NCBI GenBank assembly: GCA_017309115.1 | Contig: JAFLEF010000008.1 | Span: forward strand, 123,993 to 187,992 | Source of the DNA: Verrucomicrobiota bacterium | Lineage (GTDB): Bacteria > Verrucomicrobiota > Verrucomicrobiia > Limisphaerales > UBA9464 | DNA length: 64,000 bases | Reading direction: 5' to 3' | Shown: one piece after another, positions 1 through 7,451 of the stretch | How positions within the stretch are numbered: the stretch's first letter is position 1 | Layout: each line of letters begins with the position of its first letter | Made by a program: the position numbers and the translations under genes | Notes under the pieces: model-generated | Seen by the model: only the letters and a program-made list of their open reading frames with translations | The model's database searches: none | Told to the model about the DNA's origin: nothing

Positions 1-2007
1 GGCCTTCAAGGCCGCGGCAATGCGGGGTGTCTCACTCCACGATTCCGGCTGATAAAACGGTCCACGGGTGTCCGGCCGGGTTCCCCAGGAATCGCCCTTC
101 CAAACTCCTTCCTGGAAGTAGAGGCGGCACAACGCGGTCAGCAGACCGGCGCGTCGTTCGGCATCCTTCTCCCGGGCGAGGCGGTCCAACAGGGCTCCGA
201 CGACTTCGGGCGAATGGAGGGATTGCAAAACCCGCAGGGCGCCGGCGCGACGGCCAGTCGGCGCTTCGGGGTCATCGATGACCGCCAGGCAGGCAGCACT
301 GGCGCGAAGTCCGACGAGGGAATGGGCCGAGGAATGCGCCACGATGGGATCGCTGTCCGCCAGCAGCGGAGTCAGGGACGGAGCTAGGTCCGATTTTCCG
401 AGACGTCCGACGGCAATGGCGGCGTCGCGACGAATTCGGGCATTGGAGGACTTCAGGGCACCCAGAATTGGGGCGGTGGGAACCCCGGTGAGTTCCCCAG
501 TCCGATCGGTCACGGCCCGGAGTGCCCAGGCGCCGATGGAGTCGTCGGTGATGAGTTTGGCCAGAGCGGGGGTGGCGCGGGTGCCGAGCCATTGCTTAAG
601 AGTGAACAACGCCGCCACGCGAACTGCGATCGGCCGGGAAGTATCGGACGCCAGTTGGACCAAGGCGTTGGCGGGCGTGCCCGGAGCCAGTTCCGGCGCG
701 GGCCGGCGCAACAGGGTTCGTGAGGCTTCCAAGCGACGGCGATGGCTGGGCGATTCCAGCAGCTTCACTAGGCTGGCGTCGTCGAGGCGTTCGAAGTCGG
801 GCAGCGCGTCGGGCTTAAAGCCTTTTGGCGTGGCGCGGGCGATGAAGCCGACGTCAGGTCCGACCCAAGTGAAGGAAGCGCCCTTCCAACTGGCGGCATA
901 AATGGCGGAGTTCGCATCCACGTCGAGATCGGTGACGCGAGGCAGTTTGGCGAACTTCTCCTGGGTGGCGGTGAAGGTGCCGCCCTTTTCCGTCAGACCG
1001 TGGTGATAGATCCATTCGGTGCCCCAATCGGCGGTGAAGGGAGCGTTGTTCCAGGTCGTGGGAATGCCTGGCTCATCGATCCAGGCGGCGCCGCAGCCGG
1101 ATCCCCCACCGTAGTCCGCGAGCGGTTGGATGATCTCATCCGGGAAGTTTTTGAAGAGGCGCGGATAACCGTGCTGGGTGTAGCCACTGAAGTGGTGCAA
1201 CCGGATGTCCCAGCCGCCACCGTCATTGGTGTTGTCCCGGGAGAAGCCGTCGAGCAACGGACTCACCGCCACCTCGAGAATGTTCCGGGTGCCATCGGCG
1301 AAGAGTTCCATTTCGGAACCATCGGGTCGGAGGCGCACCACGCCGCCACCGCGCAGTTGCAGTTTTCGGCCATCGGTACCGGTGGCCTCCATAAAGCCGA
1401 AGTCGCCGATGGCGGCGTACAGCCAGCCGTCGATGCCGAGTTCGAGTCCGTTGGACGAATGGTCGGCGGGACGGTCCTTGAAGGTGAAGGCGATGCCGGA
1501 GACCAGGGTTTTGCGGTCCTCGGCGACGCCGTCGCCATCGCGGTCGTAAAAGACGCTGATGTCGGGCGGATGCAGCAGGTACAGGCGGTCGTGGTCCCAG
1601 ACCAATCCGCGCGGAGAATCGACATCGGGCACGAAGGCCCGGACTTCATCGGCCTGGCCGTCGTGATTGGTATCGCGCACCCGGAGCACCCGACCGAGGT
1701 GCGGTTTGCGGTCGAGGGAACCATTGCCGTCACTGGACACGTAGAGAGTTCCGTCCGGCGCGGCGCCGACAAACACCGGATAGTTGACGGCGGGCGGCGT
1801 GGCGAAAATGGAGACGTCGAAGGAATCGGGGAACTCGACGTCCTTACGCAGTTCGGCGGCCTTTTCGGGAGAAGCGACCGGCGACAGGGTTTTCAGTTCT
1901 TCCGGGGTGGGCTGCCGGTCTTTGGCGGTGAATTCCGCTCCGTGAGCGGGGGAGAGCAGGGCGAGTCCGAGGCAGGGAACGACCAGCAGGAGTTTTCGAA
2001 GGCGCAC
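1..2007 (-). CDS. Secreted PVC-type dehydrogenase-like propeller protein with HEAT repeats, 3' end cut by window
   Basis: An uninterrupted minus-strand frame runs from a GTG at 2007 to the left edge (669 codons) with no stop, so the C-terminus is outside the window. The first ~23 residues form a signal peptide (VRLRKLLLV, hydrophobic core, then SPAHGA). Residues ~45-350 are a sugar-dehydrogenase-like beta-propeller with repeated GLVWDHDRLYLL and DRDGDGVAEDR blades. Residues ~400-600 are HEAT-like helical repeats, followed by PFYQPESWSETPR. This is the architecture of PVC 'membrane-bound dehydrogenase' proteins (TIGR02604-like), which often end in a cytochrome c domain; whether one is present here cannot be seen. 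Substrate is unknown; export to the periplasm is inferred. GTG is chosen because it directly precedes the signal peptide and no in-frame ATG lies nearby. Confidence 0.85.
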   Translation of the reverse strand, partial: MRLRKLLLVVPCLGLALLSPAHGAEFTAKDRQPTPEELKTLSPVASPEKAAELRKDVEFPDSFDVSIFATPPAVNYPVFVGAAPDGTLYVSSDGNGSLDRKPHLGRVLRVRDTNHDGQADEVRAFVPDVDSPRGLVWDHDRLYLLHPPDISVFYDRDGDGVAEDRKTLVSGIAFTFKDRPADHSSNGLELGIDGWLYAAIGDFGFMEATGTDGRKLQLRGGGVVRLRPDGSEMELFADGTRNILEVAVSPLLDGFSRDNTNDGGGWDIRLHHFSGYTQHGYPRLFKNFPDEIIQPLADYGGGSGCGAAWIDEPGIPTTWNNAPFTADWGTEWIYHHGLTEKGGTFTATQEKFAKLPRVTDLDVDANSAIYAASWKGASFTWVGPDVGFIARATPKGFKPDALPDFERLDDASLVKLLESPSHRRRLEASRTLLRRPAPELAPGTPANALVQLASDTSRPIAVRVAALFTLKQWLGTRATPALAKLITDDSIGAWALRAVTDRTGELTGVPTAPILGALKSSNARIRRDAAIAVGRLGKSDLAPSLTPLLADSDPIVAHSSAHSLVGLRASAACLAVIDDPEAPTGRRAGALRVLQSLHSPEVVGALLDRLAREKDAERRAGLLTALCRLYFQEGVWKGDSWGTRPDTRGPFYQPESWSETPRIAAALKA

Positions 2008-2112
2008 CTCGCTATTGAAAGCCGGGGAGCGGGAAGGGGGAAGGGGGAAAGTGGGGACTAGAGCAGTTGAGAGCTGAGAGCTGAGAGCTGAGAGGTTGGA
2101 ACAGGGAAGCTC

Positions 2113-2204
2113 GGTGGGGCGAGGCTCTGCCGAGCCGTTCGCGTCCCGGCAAATTGCGCGCCAGGAGGCCACCCACGGACGGCTCCGCGGAACGTCGCCC
2201 TACC
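2113..2204 (+). repeat. 92-bp palindromic repeat (PAL), copy 1
   Basis: The reference layout of the main dispersed repeat in this window: left arm beginning GGTGGGGCGAGGCTCTGCC, a central part containing an MluI-like core (here degenerate), and right arm ending GGAACGTCGCCCTACC. The arms are ~26 nt and pair with about three mismatches. Orientation is called + when the GGCGAGG arm comes first. At least 17 full or partial copies occur in the window, all between genes. Confidence 0.9.
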
Positions 2205-2229
2205 GGACGAGGGCGAGTAAGGTTTAAGC

Positions 2230-2321
2230 GGTGGGGCGAGGTTCTACCGAGCCGTACGCGTCCCGCCGAATTGCGCGGCAGGAGTCCACACGAGCACGGC
2301 TCCGCGGAGCGTCGCCCCACC
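2230..2321 (+). repeat. PAL repeat, copy 2
   Basis: Full-length copy in the same orientation as the preceding one, 25 bp downstream of it. Confidence 0.9.
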
Positions 2322-2368
2322 AGGGGACGAACCGCTTACCGCTTTGCCTCTCAGCTCTCAGCTTCGCT

Positions 2369-3382
2369 TCACTCCCGGCCGGCGGCGGCGATGAAGGGTT
2401 TCAGTTCGGTCATGAGCTTGCTGAAACCATCCAGGGTCAGCTGCTGGGCGCCGTCGCTCCAGGCTTCCTTGGGGTTCGGATGCACTTCGATCAGCAACGC
2501 GTCGGCACCCATGGCCACGGCGCCTTTGCACATGGCGACAACGAGGTCAGCTCGGCCGGCGCCCTGGCTGGGATCGATGACCACCGGACAGTGGGACTCC
2601 TGCTTGATGATCGGCACGGCGGACAGGTCGAGGGTGTTGCGGGTGTAGGTCTCGAAGGTTCGGATGCCGCGTTCGCAGAAGAGGAGATTTGGGTTGTCGT
2701 TGGACAGGACGTACTCGCCGGCCAGCAGCCATTCCTCGATCTTCATGGAGAGCCCGCGTTTGAGCAGGACGGGTTTGCCGGTCTTGGCGGCGGCAATGAG
2801 GAGTTGGAAATTTTGGGCGTTGCGGGCGCCGATTTGCAGGATGTCGGCGTATTCGGCGACCATCTCGGCGTGGTCCTGAGAGAGCAGCTCGGTGATGATC
2901 GGCAGTCCGGTTTCCTTACGGGCCTTGGCCAGAAGTTTGAGGCCTTTTTCGCCGAGGCCCTGGAATTCGTAGGGAGAGGTGCGGGGTTTGAAGGCGCCGC
3001 CGCGGAGGATTTGGGCACCGGCGGCTTTGACGGCGTGGGCGGTTTCCATCAGTTGCTTTTCACTCTCAACCGAGCAGGGGCCGGCCATGACCACCAGCGG
3101 GCGGGCGCCAATCACGACATTCCGGGCCTTGACCGTGGAGTTCTGGGGATGGGCTTCGCGGCTGACCAGTTTGAAGCGTTTCTGGATGGGCGTGACGCTT
3201 TCCACCTGGGGCCAGGCGCGCAGGACGTCGAGCGACTGGTGGGCGGTTTCATCGCCGATGGCACCAATCACGGTGCGGGCGACGCCCCGCATGACGTGCG
3301 GGCGGTAGCCCAGGCGTTTGATTTCTTTGACCACGGCGGATTGTTCCTTGGAGGACAGATTTGGTTTGAGAACGATGATCAT
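2369..3382 (-). CDS. aroF: 3-deoxy-7-phosphoheptulonate (DAHP) synthase
   Basis: Catalyses the first step of the shikimate pathway, condensing PEP and erythrose 4-phosphate to DAHP in the cytoplasm. The 337-residue protein has an N-terminal ferredoxin-like regulatory domain (MIIVLKPN, residues ~1-70) as in Thermotoga-type (AroA-beta, TIGR01361) enzymes, then the catalytic barrel with GPCSVES at 101-107 and RGGAFKPRTSPYEFQG at 127-142. The ATG at 3382 matches the family N-terminus; longer frames run back through a terminator hairpin. Transcription seems to begin upstream of a short aromatic-rich ORF and that terminator, suggesting attenuation (see findings). The shikimate-pathway gene aroC lies elsewhere in the window (21346-22431), so the pathway is scattered. 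Confidence 0.95.
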   Translation of the reverse strand: MIIVLKPNLSSKEQSAVVKEIKRLGYRPHVMRGVARTVIGAIGDETAHQSLDVLRAWPQVESVTPIQKRFKLVSREAHPQNSTVKARNVVIGARPLVVMAGPCSVESEKQLMETAHAVKAAGAQILRGGAFKPRTSPYEFQGLGEKGLKLLAKARKETGLPIITELLSQDHAEMVAEYADILQIGARNAQNFQLLIAAAKTGKPVLLKRGLSMKIEEWLLAGEYVLSNDNPNLLFCERGIRTFETYTRNTLDLSAVPIIKQESHCPVVIDPSQGAGRADLVVAMCKGAVAMGADALLIEVHPNPKEAWSDGAQQLTLDGFSKLMTELKPFIAAAGRE

Positions 3383-3422
3383 GGGAGGGAACGCGGCATC
3401 ACACCGGGGCTGGGAATAAAAA

Positions 3423-3446
3423 AGCCGCCGGTGTTGGCCGGCGGCT
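3423..3446 (-). terminator. Intrinsic terminator between leader ORF and aroF
   Basis: Perfect 9-bp stem AGCCGCCGG/CCGGCGGCT with a 6-nt loop. Read on the minus strand it is followed at once by a run of T (A-run at 3418-3423 on the plus strand). It sits 17 nt after the stop of the leader ORF and 41 nt before the aroF ATG, which is where an attenuator would lie. The leader contains GGCCGGC (minus strand, 3481-3487), which can pair with GCCGGCC in the 5' arm and so could act as an antiterminator. Confidence 0.75.
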
Positions 3447-3462
3447 ACGGGGTGCGGTTTCT

Positions 3463-3540
3463 TCAATCGACCACGCGCCAGCCGGCCCGGGTAAACCAAT
3501 ACCCGAAGCTGATAAAATAGCCGGCGAACGCGAAGTCCAT
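3463..3540 (-). CDS. Putative aromatic-rich leader peptide of aroF (25 aa)
   Basis: A 25-codon ORF starts at ATG 3540 and stops at TGA 3463-3465. Nine codons are aromatic: Phe at positions 3, 5, 9, 12 and 16, Tyr at 8 and 14, Trp at 15 and 21. An intrinsic terminator lies 17 nt after its stop, followed by aroF, whose product starts Phe/Tyr/Trp synthesis. This matches the layout of ribosome-mediated attenuation leaders such as E. coli pheA and trpE. The frame is also open for 19 codons upstream but offers no ATG, GTG or TTG there. No clear Shine-Dalgarno is visible; aroF lacks one too. It could instead be the tail of a decayed hydrophobic protein. Confidence 0.55.
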   Translation of the reverse strand: MDFAFAGYFISFGYWFTRAGWRVVD

Positions 3541-3652
3541 GAGTTGGGAAAGGCTACCGAGGATCGGCCCGGCGTCAATCGTGGGATTGGAATCAAGCTG
3601 AGAGCTGAGAGGTAAGCGGGAAGCGGCAAGCGGGAAGCGGCAAGCGGGAAGC

Positions 3653-3744
3653 GGTGGGGCGAGGCTTTGCCGAGCCGTGCGTGTCTCGGCGAATAACGCG
3701 TCAGGAGTCCACAGACGTGCGGCTCCGCGGAGCGTCGCCCCACC
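3653..3744 (+). repeat. PAL repeat, copy 3
   Basis: Full-length copy, GGTGGGGCGAGG arm first, ending in CGTCGCCCCACC. Confidence 0.9.
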
Positions 3745-3791
3745 GGGACAGGTGGGGAAAGGTGAGGGACGAAGGCGAGTGAGGTTTGAGC

Positions 3792-3883
3792 GGTGGGGCG
3801 AGGCTCTGCCGAGCCGTGCGTGTCTCGGCGAATAACGCGTCAGGAGTCCACAGACGTACGGCTCCGCGAAGCGTCGCCCCACC
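3792..3883 (+). repeat. PAL repeat, copy 4
   Basis: Full-length copy, almost identical to copy 3 and in the same orientation, 47 bp away from it. Confidence 0.9.
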
Positions 3884-3936
3884 GGGGCCTCAAATCCGAC
3901 CTCTCAGCTCTCAGCTCTCAGCTTCCCCATCAGGGG

Positions 3937-4824
3937 CTACTTGAGGGATCGGCCTTTGTACCAGATCCAGTCCGGGGTGGCTTCGTAGGGGTGCAGGGGA
4001 TCGATGGTCAGGGCGCGGGTGAAGTTGTGCTGCTTCACGTGGCCGTCGGCGAACAGAATGGGGGAGATGAACCGGGCGGGCGCATTGCGGGGGTCGACAT
4101 ACTCCACCGGGCCTGCGGAACTCAGGTGCCATTGGTACCACCGGGGTCCGGTTCCTACGCACCCGTAAAGCCGGGCGGGTGGTTCGTACATGACGATGAA
4201 GCGAGTCGGCTCAGGGACCCAGCCTTCCGTTCGTCCCGCCAGGGTCTCCGGAACCGTCGGGGCATTGTCGAATTCCAGGAACCCGCCGCCGGAGGGAACC
4301 GTCAGCTGCCCACCGTTGTACTGGTAGCTATTGCCGACCGTCTTGAAGTTGGAGGGACTGAAGTTGGGGCCGCATTCGGCCGCGCAGGGTAGGATGGGTT
4401 GGCCGCGGTCTTCAGTGCAGCGGAATACGTCGGAGGGCTTGATATAGGGCCAGAGTGGGCGCGATCGGGCGTTGGGAAAACACTGCAGATTCAGCGGATC
4501 GCGCCCACCCAGGGTCGCCAGGGTGGGCCGGGGTCTGGGGTCCATCACCAGTCCGGTGTTGGGATCCAGCTGGGGGACGGCCGCTAGCGGGAAGGTGTCC
4601 TTGTGGTCATCCACATACATCTGAATGGCGAGGCCCATTTGCCGCAGATTGTTGATACACCGCGCCATGTTGCCCCGTTGTTTGGCCCCAGCCAGGGACG
4701 GCAGCAGCATGCTGGCCAGGATCCCGATGATCGCGATCACCACCAGCAGCTCAATCAAGGTAAACCCCGCAGGGGCACGGCGGGGAACTCGGGGAGCATT
4801 CACTTCGGCGAGATTGAGGACCAC
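3937..4824 (-). CDS. Prepilin-type protein with N-terminal methylation motif
   Basis: A 295-residue protein of the pseudopilin-like family expanded in Planctomycetes and Verrucomicrobia. Residues ~19-43 are the prepilin motif: [18 protein letters not shown], cleaved after Gly by a prepilin peptidase and serving as a membrane helix. The body contains [19 protein letters not shown], typical of the family, and the C-terminus carries an [13 protein letters not shown] block (the H-x9-DG-type ending). Such proteins are exported through type II secretion or type IV pilus-like machinery; individual functions are unknown. It is divergent from the LysM lipoprotein gene with a 116-bp gap, so the two promoters face away from each other. 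Confidence 0.85.
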   Translation of the reverse strand: MVLNLAEVNAPRVPRRAPAGFTLIELLVVIAIIGILASMLLPSLAGAKQRGNMARCINNLRQMGLAIQMYVDDHKDTFPLAAVPQLDPNTGLVMDPRPRPTLATLGGRDPLNLQCFPNARSRPLWPYIKPSDVFRCTEDRGQPILPCAAECGPNFSPSNFKTVGNSYQYNGGQLTVPSGGGFLEFDNAPTVPETLAGRTEGWVPEPTRFIVMYEPPARLYGCVGTGPRWYQWHLSSAGPVEYVDPRNAPARFISPILFADGHVKQHNFTRALTIDPLHPYEATPDWIWYKGRSLK

Positions 4825-4940
4825 GTTCCAAGGTTGAAATAACGTTTACGGATGTAAAGTGAAAATTCCGGAGCAGAACTCTGCGGGATTCTTGCCGAAT
4901 CGTTGACGGGTACAGCCCAGTACCTAGCCTCCGTCCAGAA

Positions 4941-5780
4941 ATGTCAGGCATGTGGAAGCAATGGTATGGCGTGGTCATTCTCGGATTGAGCTTGTCCCTG
5001 GGGGCGGGCTGCGACCGTCTAGGGGGTGGTCCCGGGGCGGAGCAACGGGAAGCCAATTACATCTCCGGGCAGAATTTCGCCATGCAGGGGCAGAAGGACA
5101 AAGCCATCGTCAGTTTCGAGCAGGCGGTGCTGGTCAATCCGTCCAACGCCGCGGCGCACCTGGCGTTGGGTGACCTGTATTACGGCCAATTCGAATTCAT
5201 CAATGCCGCCTACCATTACAGCCGGTACCTGCAGCTGATGGACCGTCGGGGGCAGAAGGCCGACATCACCGCTGCCGACAACCTCCGCAATTGCGAAATG
5301 CAGTTGGCGGTGAAGTTCAGCAAGGACTTGAAGCGGGACCAGACCGATCTGGAGACCGATGCGCTGCGCCGGCAGATCGCCGAGAAGGAGAGTTTGATCC
5401 AGCGGTTACAGGCGGAATTGCTGGTGCGTTCCCCGACTAATGGGGTTCCCGGGACGGGTGCGCCGGTGAGCGCCTCCGAGCCGGGGGCCACTACCCAGCC
5501 GCAGCCCACGACGACCGCCAACCCCCCTTCGAATGTCGGAGCCGGCCCAAGTCCGGGAGCATCCGGGCAGACCACCGCGACCCGTGCAACCGAACCCTCG
5601 CGAGTGACGGTCCAGCCTGAAAAGGCCCGTCCGGCGGGACGAACGCATGTGGTCCGATCGGGTGACACACCTTCGGTCATCGCCCGCAAGTACGGGGTGA
5701 CGGTCAAGGCCCTGATGGCGGCCAATCCAGGGCTGAATCCTACTCGCATGAAGATTGGTAGCGTGGTGAAGTTACCCTGA
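4941..5780 (+). CDS. Lipoprotein with TPR-like repeats and C-terminal LysM domain
   Basis: A 279-residue envelope protein. The signal peptide ends in a lipobox, LGAGC (Cys ~24), so it should be lipid-anchored. Residues ~35-105 contain two TPR-like helical pairs (AIVSFEQAVLVNPSNAAAHLALG and a second one around YYGQFEFINAAYHYSRYL), followed by a charged coiled-coil (~125-160) and a Pro/Thr/Ala-rich linker. The last ~45 residues are a LysM peptidoglycan-binding domain (THVVRSGDTPSVIARKYGVT). It probably organises or scaffolds something at the cell wall. The ATG at 4941 is used; an in-frame ATG at 4950 is possible. The gene points away from the prepilin gene and is followed by an independent membrane-protein gene. 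Confidence 0.8.
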   Translation: MSGMWKQWYGVVILGLSLSLGAGCDRLGGGPGAEQREANYISGQNFAMQGQKDKAIVSFEQAVLVNPSNAAAHLALGDLYYGQFEFINAAYHYSRYLQLMDRRGQKADITAADNLRNCEMQLAVKFSKDLKRDQTDLETDALRRQIAEKESLIQRLQAELLVRSPTNGVPGTGAPVSASEPGATTQPQPTTTANPPSNVGAGPSPGASGQTTATRATEPSRVTVQPEKARPAGRTHVVRSGDTPSVIARKYGVTVKALMAANPGLNPTRMKIGSVVKLP

Positions 5781-5864
5781 TCCCGAGCCCAATTTGGCCC
5801 GCCTGCCGGGTCTTGTCTTCGTGACTCCCCCTTTTCAATTGCCGGTTGCTGGGTAAGCTCCGCC

Positions 5865-6680
5865 ATGTCCATCCGCGTCCTCTTCGTCCTGATTACGGCG
5901 TTTTGGGTGGTCATGAACGTCCTCCTCTGGCGCGCGGAATTTGGTCGAGGTCGGGAAACGCTTTCGGAAGTTCCGTGGCAGACCGTGGTGGATCGCCTGC
6001 TCAACGCACCCGATCCCTCGGTGTTGCAAATCACGCATCACGGGGTCGCGGCGGGAACCCTGCGCTGGATCCCCACGGTGGAGGAATCCCGGCCGGATAC
6101 GGACGCAGAACGGTCGGCGGTTCCGGAGGGAATGGTAGATGCCACGGGATACAACCTCGACTTGGACCTGAATCTGTTGACCGGTTCGGAAGGTCCCTTG
6201 GGCCGAACCCGGCTGCTGGCGCATCTGGATCTGAACACCAACTACCTGTGGCAGACGCTGAATGTCCGGCTGTTTCAGCGCCCGTCCGTCTGGGAACTGA
6301 GCGCCAAGACCGGCGAGGAAGCGGTGCACGTCCGGTTTGAGGAAGGACGCAACAGTTGGGAGGAAACCTTCCGCCTCCAGGACTTGCAGCAGCTTTCGGC
6401 CGTCTTGGGACCGTATGCCGCCCTGCTGCCGGCGCCCTTGATCGCCGATTTGCGCCAGTTCGGCCCCCAATCCCTCGCGCCCCGCCTCCGTTGGCAGGCC
6501 CGCAACGACTGGATCAGGATCGGCCGAAGTCGGGTGCGCACCTATCGCGTGGAACTTCAGTTTATGGACGTCTACCAAATCGTGGTGCAGTTGAGCCGGG
6601 CGGGGGAAATCCTGCAGGTCAAACTTCCCGACGGCATCCTGCTGTCGAACGAGTCGATTCCCTTTTTGAACCGCAACTGA
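5865..6680 (+). CDS. Hypothetical single-pass membrane protein, first gene of an ABC exporter operon
   Basis: A 271-residue protein with one N-terminal membrane helix (residues ~5-22, VLFVLITAFWVVMNVLLW) and a soluble, probably extracytoplasmic remainder. No family is recognised. It contains LLNAPDPSVLQITHHG and ends in a beta-rich region. The stop is only 12 nt before the start of the ABC ATPase gene, and that overlaps the permease gene, so the three are probably co-transcribed. A role as an accessory or substrate-handling subunit of the exporter is an inference from position only. Confidence 0.7.
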   Translation: MSIRVLFVLITAFWVVMNVLLWRAEFGRGRETLSEVPWQTVVDRLLNAPDPSVLQITHHGVAAGTLRWIPTVEESRPDTDAERSAVPEGMVDATGYNLDLDLNLLTGSEGPLGRTRLLAHLDLNTNYLWQTLNVRLFQRPSVWELSAKTGEEAVHVRFEEGRNSWEETFRLQDLQQLSAVLGPYAALLPAPLIADLRQFGPQSLAPRLRWQARNDWIRIGRSRVRTYRVELQFMDVYQIVVQLSRAGEILQVKLPDGILLSNESIPFLNRN

Positions 6681-6692
6681 AGACGCCGGCCC

Positions 6693-7451
6693 ATGATTGA
6701 ACTGCACAACGTGGTGAAGCACTTCGGCGAAGTACGCGCCGTCAATGGCATCAATCTGACCGTGCCAAAAGGGGAGTTCTTCTGCGTGCTGGGGCCCAAT
6801 GCCGCGGGCAAGACCACCACGATCAAGATGATTGTGGGGCTGATCAAACCGACCTCCGGGTCGGCCCGGGTAGCGGGATATGACGTCCAAACCCAGCCGC
6901 TCGAGGCGCGGGCCCGACTGAGTTACGTTCCGGACTTTCCGTTCCTTTACGACAAACTGACTCCCTGGGAATTCCTTCGGTTCACGGGGCAGTTGTTCCG
7001 GATGTCCGATGCGGCCATCAACCGCGAAGCCGCCGAGTTGGTGCCTCGCTTCAGTTTGGAAGAGTGGCTTAACAAGCCGATTGAAGGCCTGAGTCACGGC
7101 ACCCGCCAGCGGGTCGCCATTGCCAGTGCGCTACTGCATTCGCCGGAGGTCTTTGTGATCGATGAGCCGATGGTCGGGTTGGATCCGCACCACGCGCGAA
7201 TTGTGAAGGACATTTTGAAGGAACGTTCGCGCAAAGGGATGACCCTGTTCCTCAGCACGCATCAGATTGGCGTGGCCGAGGAAATGGCCGACCGGGTAGG
7301 CATCATTCACCGCGGTCAGTTGGTGGCGGTGGGAACGGCGGACGAACTGCGGCGGCGGGCGGGAGTGGACGGGGCGCTGGAGCAGGCCTTTCTGGCGCTG
7401 ACGGAGGAACAGGAGGAAGTGCCGTCCAACGAAGGAGTGCCGCGACCGTGA
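6693..7451 (+). CDS. ABC transporter ATP-binding protein
   Basis: A 252-residue nucleotide-binding subunit of the ABC-2/DrrA-like exporter type. Walker A is GPNAAGKTTT (~35-44), where Ala replaces the usual Gly of GPNGAGKT; the signature is LSHGTRQRVAIA, with His replacing the usual Gly; Walker B is VFVIDEP, followed by the LDPHH D-loop and the H-loop STHQ. It hydrolyses ATP on the cytoplasmic side to power the following permease. Its stop overlaps the permease GTG start by 4 nt (GTGA), indicating translational coupling. The substrate is not evident. Confidence 0.93.
   Translation: MIELHNVVKHFGEVRAVNGINLTVPKGEFFCVLGPNAAGKTTTIKMIVGLIKPTSGSARVAGYDVQTQPLEARARLSYVPDFPFLYDKLTPWEFLRFTGQLFRMSDAAINREAAELVPRFSLEEWLNKPIEGLSHGTRQRVAIASALLHSPEVFVIDEPMVGLDPHHARIVKDILKERSRKGMTLFLSTHQIGVAEEMADRVGIIHRGQLVAVGTADELRRRAGVDGALEQAFLALTEEQEEVPSNEGVPRP

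Larger units (their letters stand above)
2008..2368. repeat. Gene-free stretch: composite repeat element
   Basis: Between the first gene and aroF nothing looks coding. From left to right it holds an array of GAGAGCTGA units (2069-2095), two tandem copies of the 92-bp palindromic repeat (2113-2204 and 2230-2321), and an inverted array of the same 9-mer (2348-2364). The two arrays therefore bracket the palindromes as inverted repeats. Confidence 0.8.
3541..3936. repeat. Gene-free stretch: composite repeat element
   Basis: The first ~50 bp belong to the presumed aroF leader. The rest is a GAGAGCTGA-type array (3596-3612), GGGAAGCGGCAAGC-type short repeats (3613-3652), two tandem PAL repeats, and an inverted array (3901-3924). 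No coding signal is seen apart from the leader ORF. Confidence 0.8.

Noticed and set aside
1000-2061. A 353-codon plus-strand open frame opposite the first gene
   Set aside because: It is an antisense shadow: the minus strand has the signal peptide, propeller and conserved PVC motifs, whereas the plus-strand translation has no domain.
2066-2100. GAGAGCTGA arrays as a possible CRISPR array
   Set aside because: The units are contiguous without variable spacers and there is no cas gene in the window.
2231-3520. A 429-codon plus-strand frame opposite aroF
   Set aside because: It begins inside repeats and runs antisense to a clear DAHP synthase; its translation has no recognisable domain.
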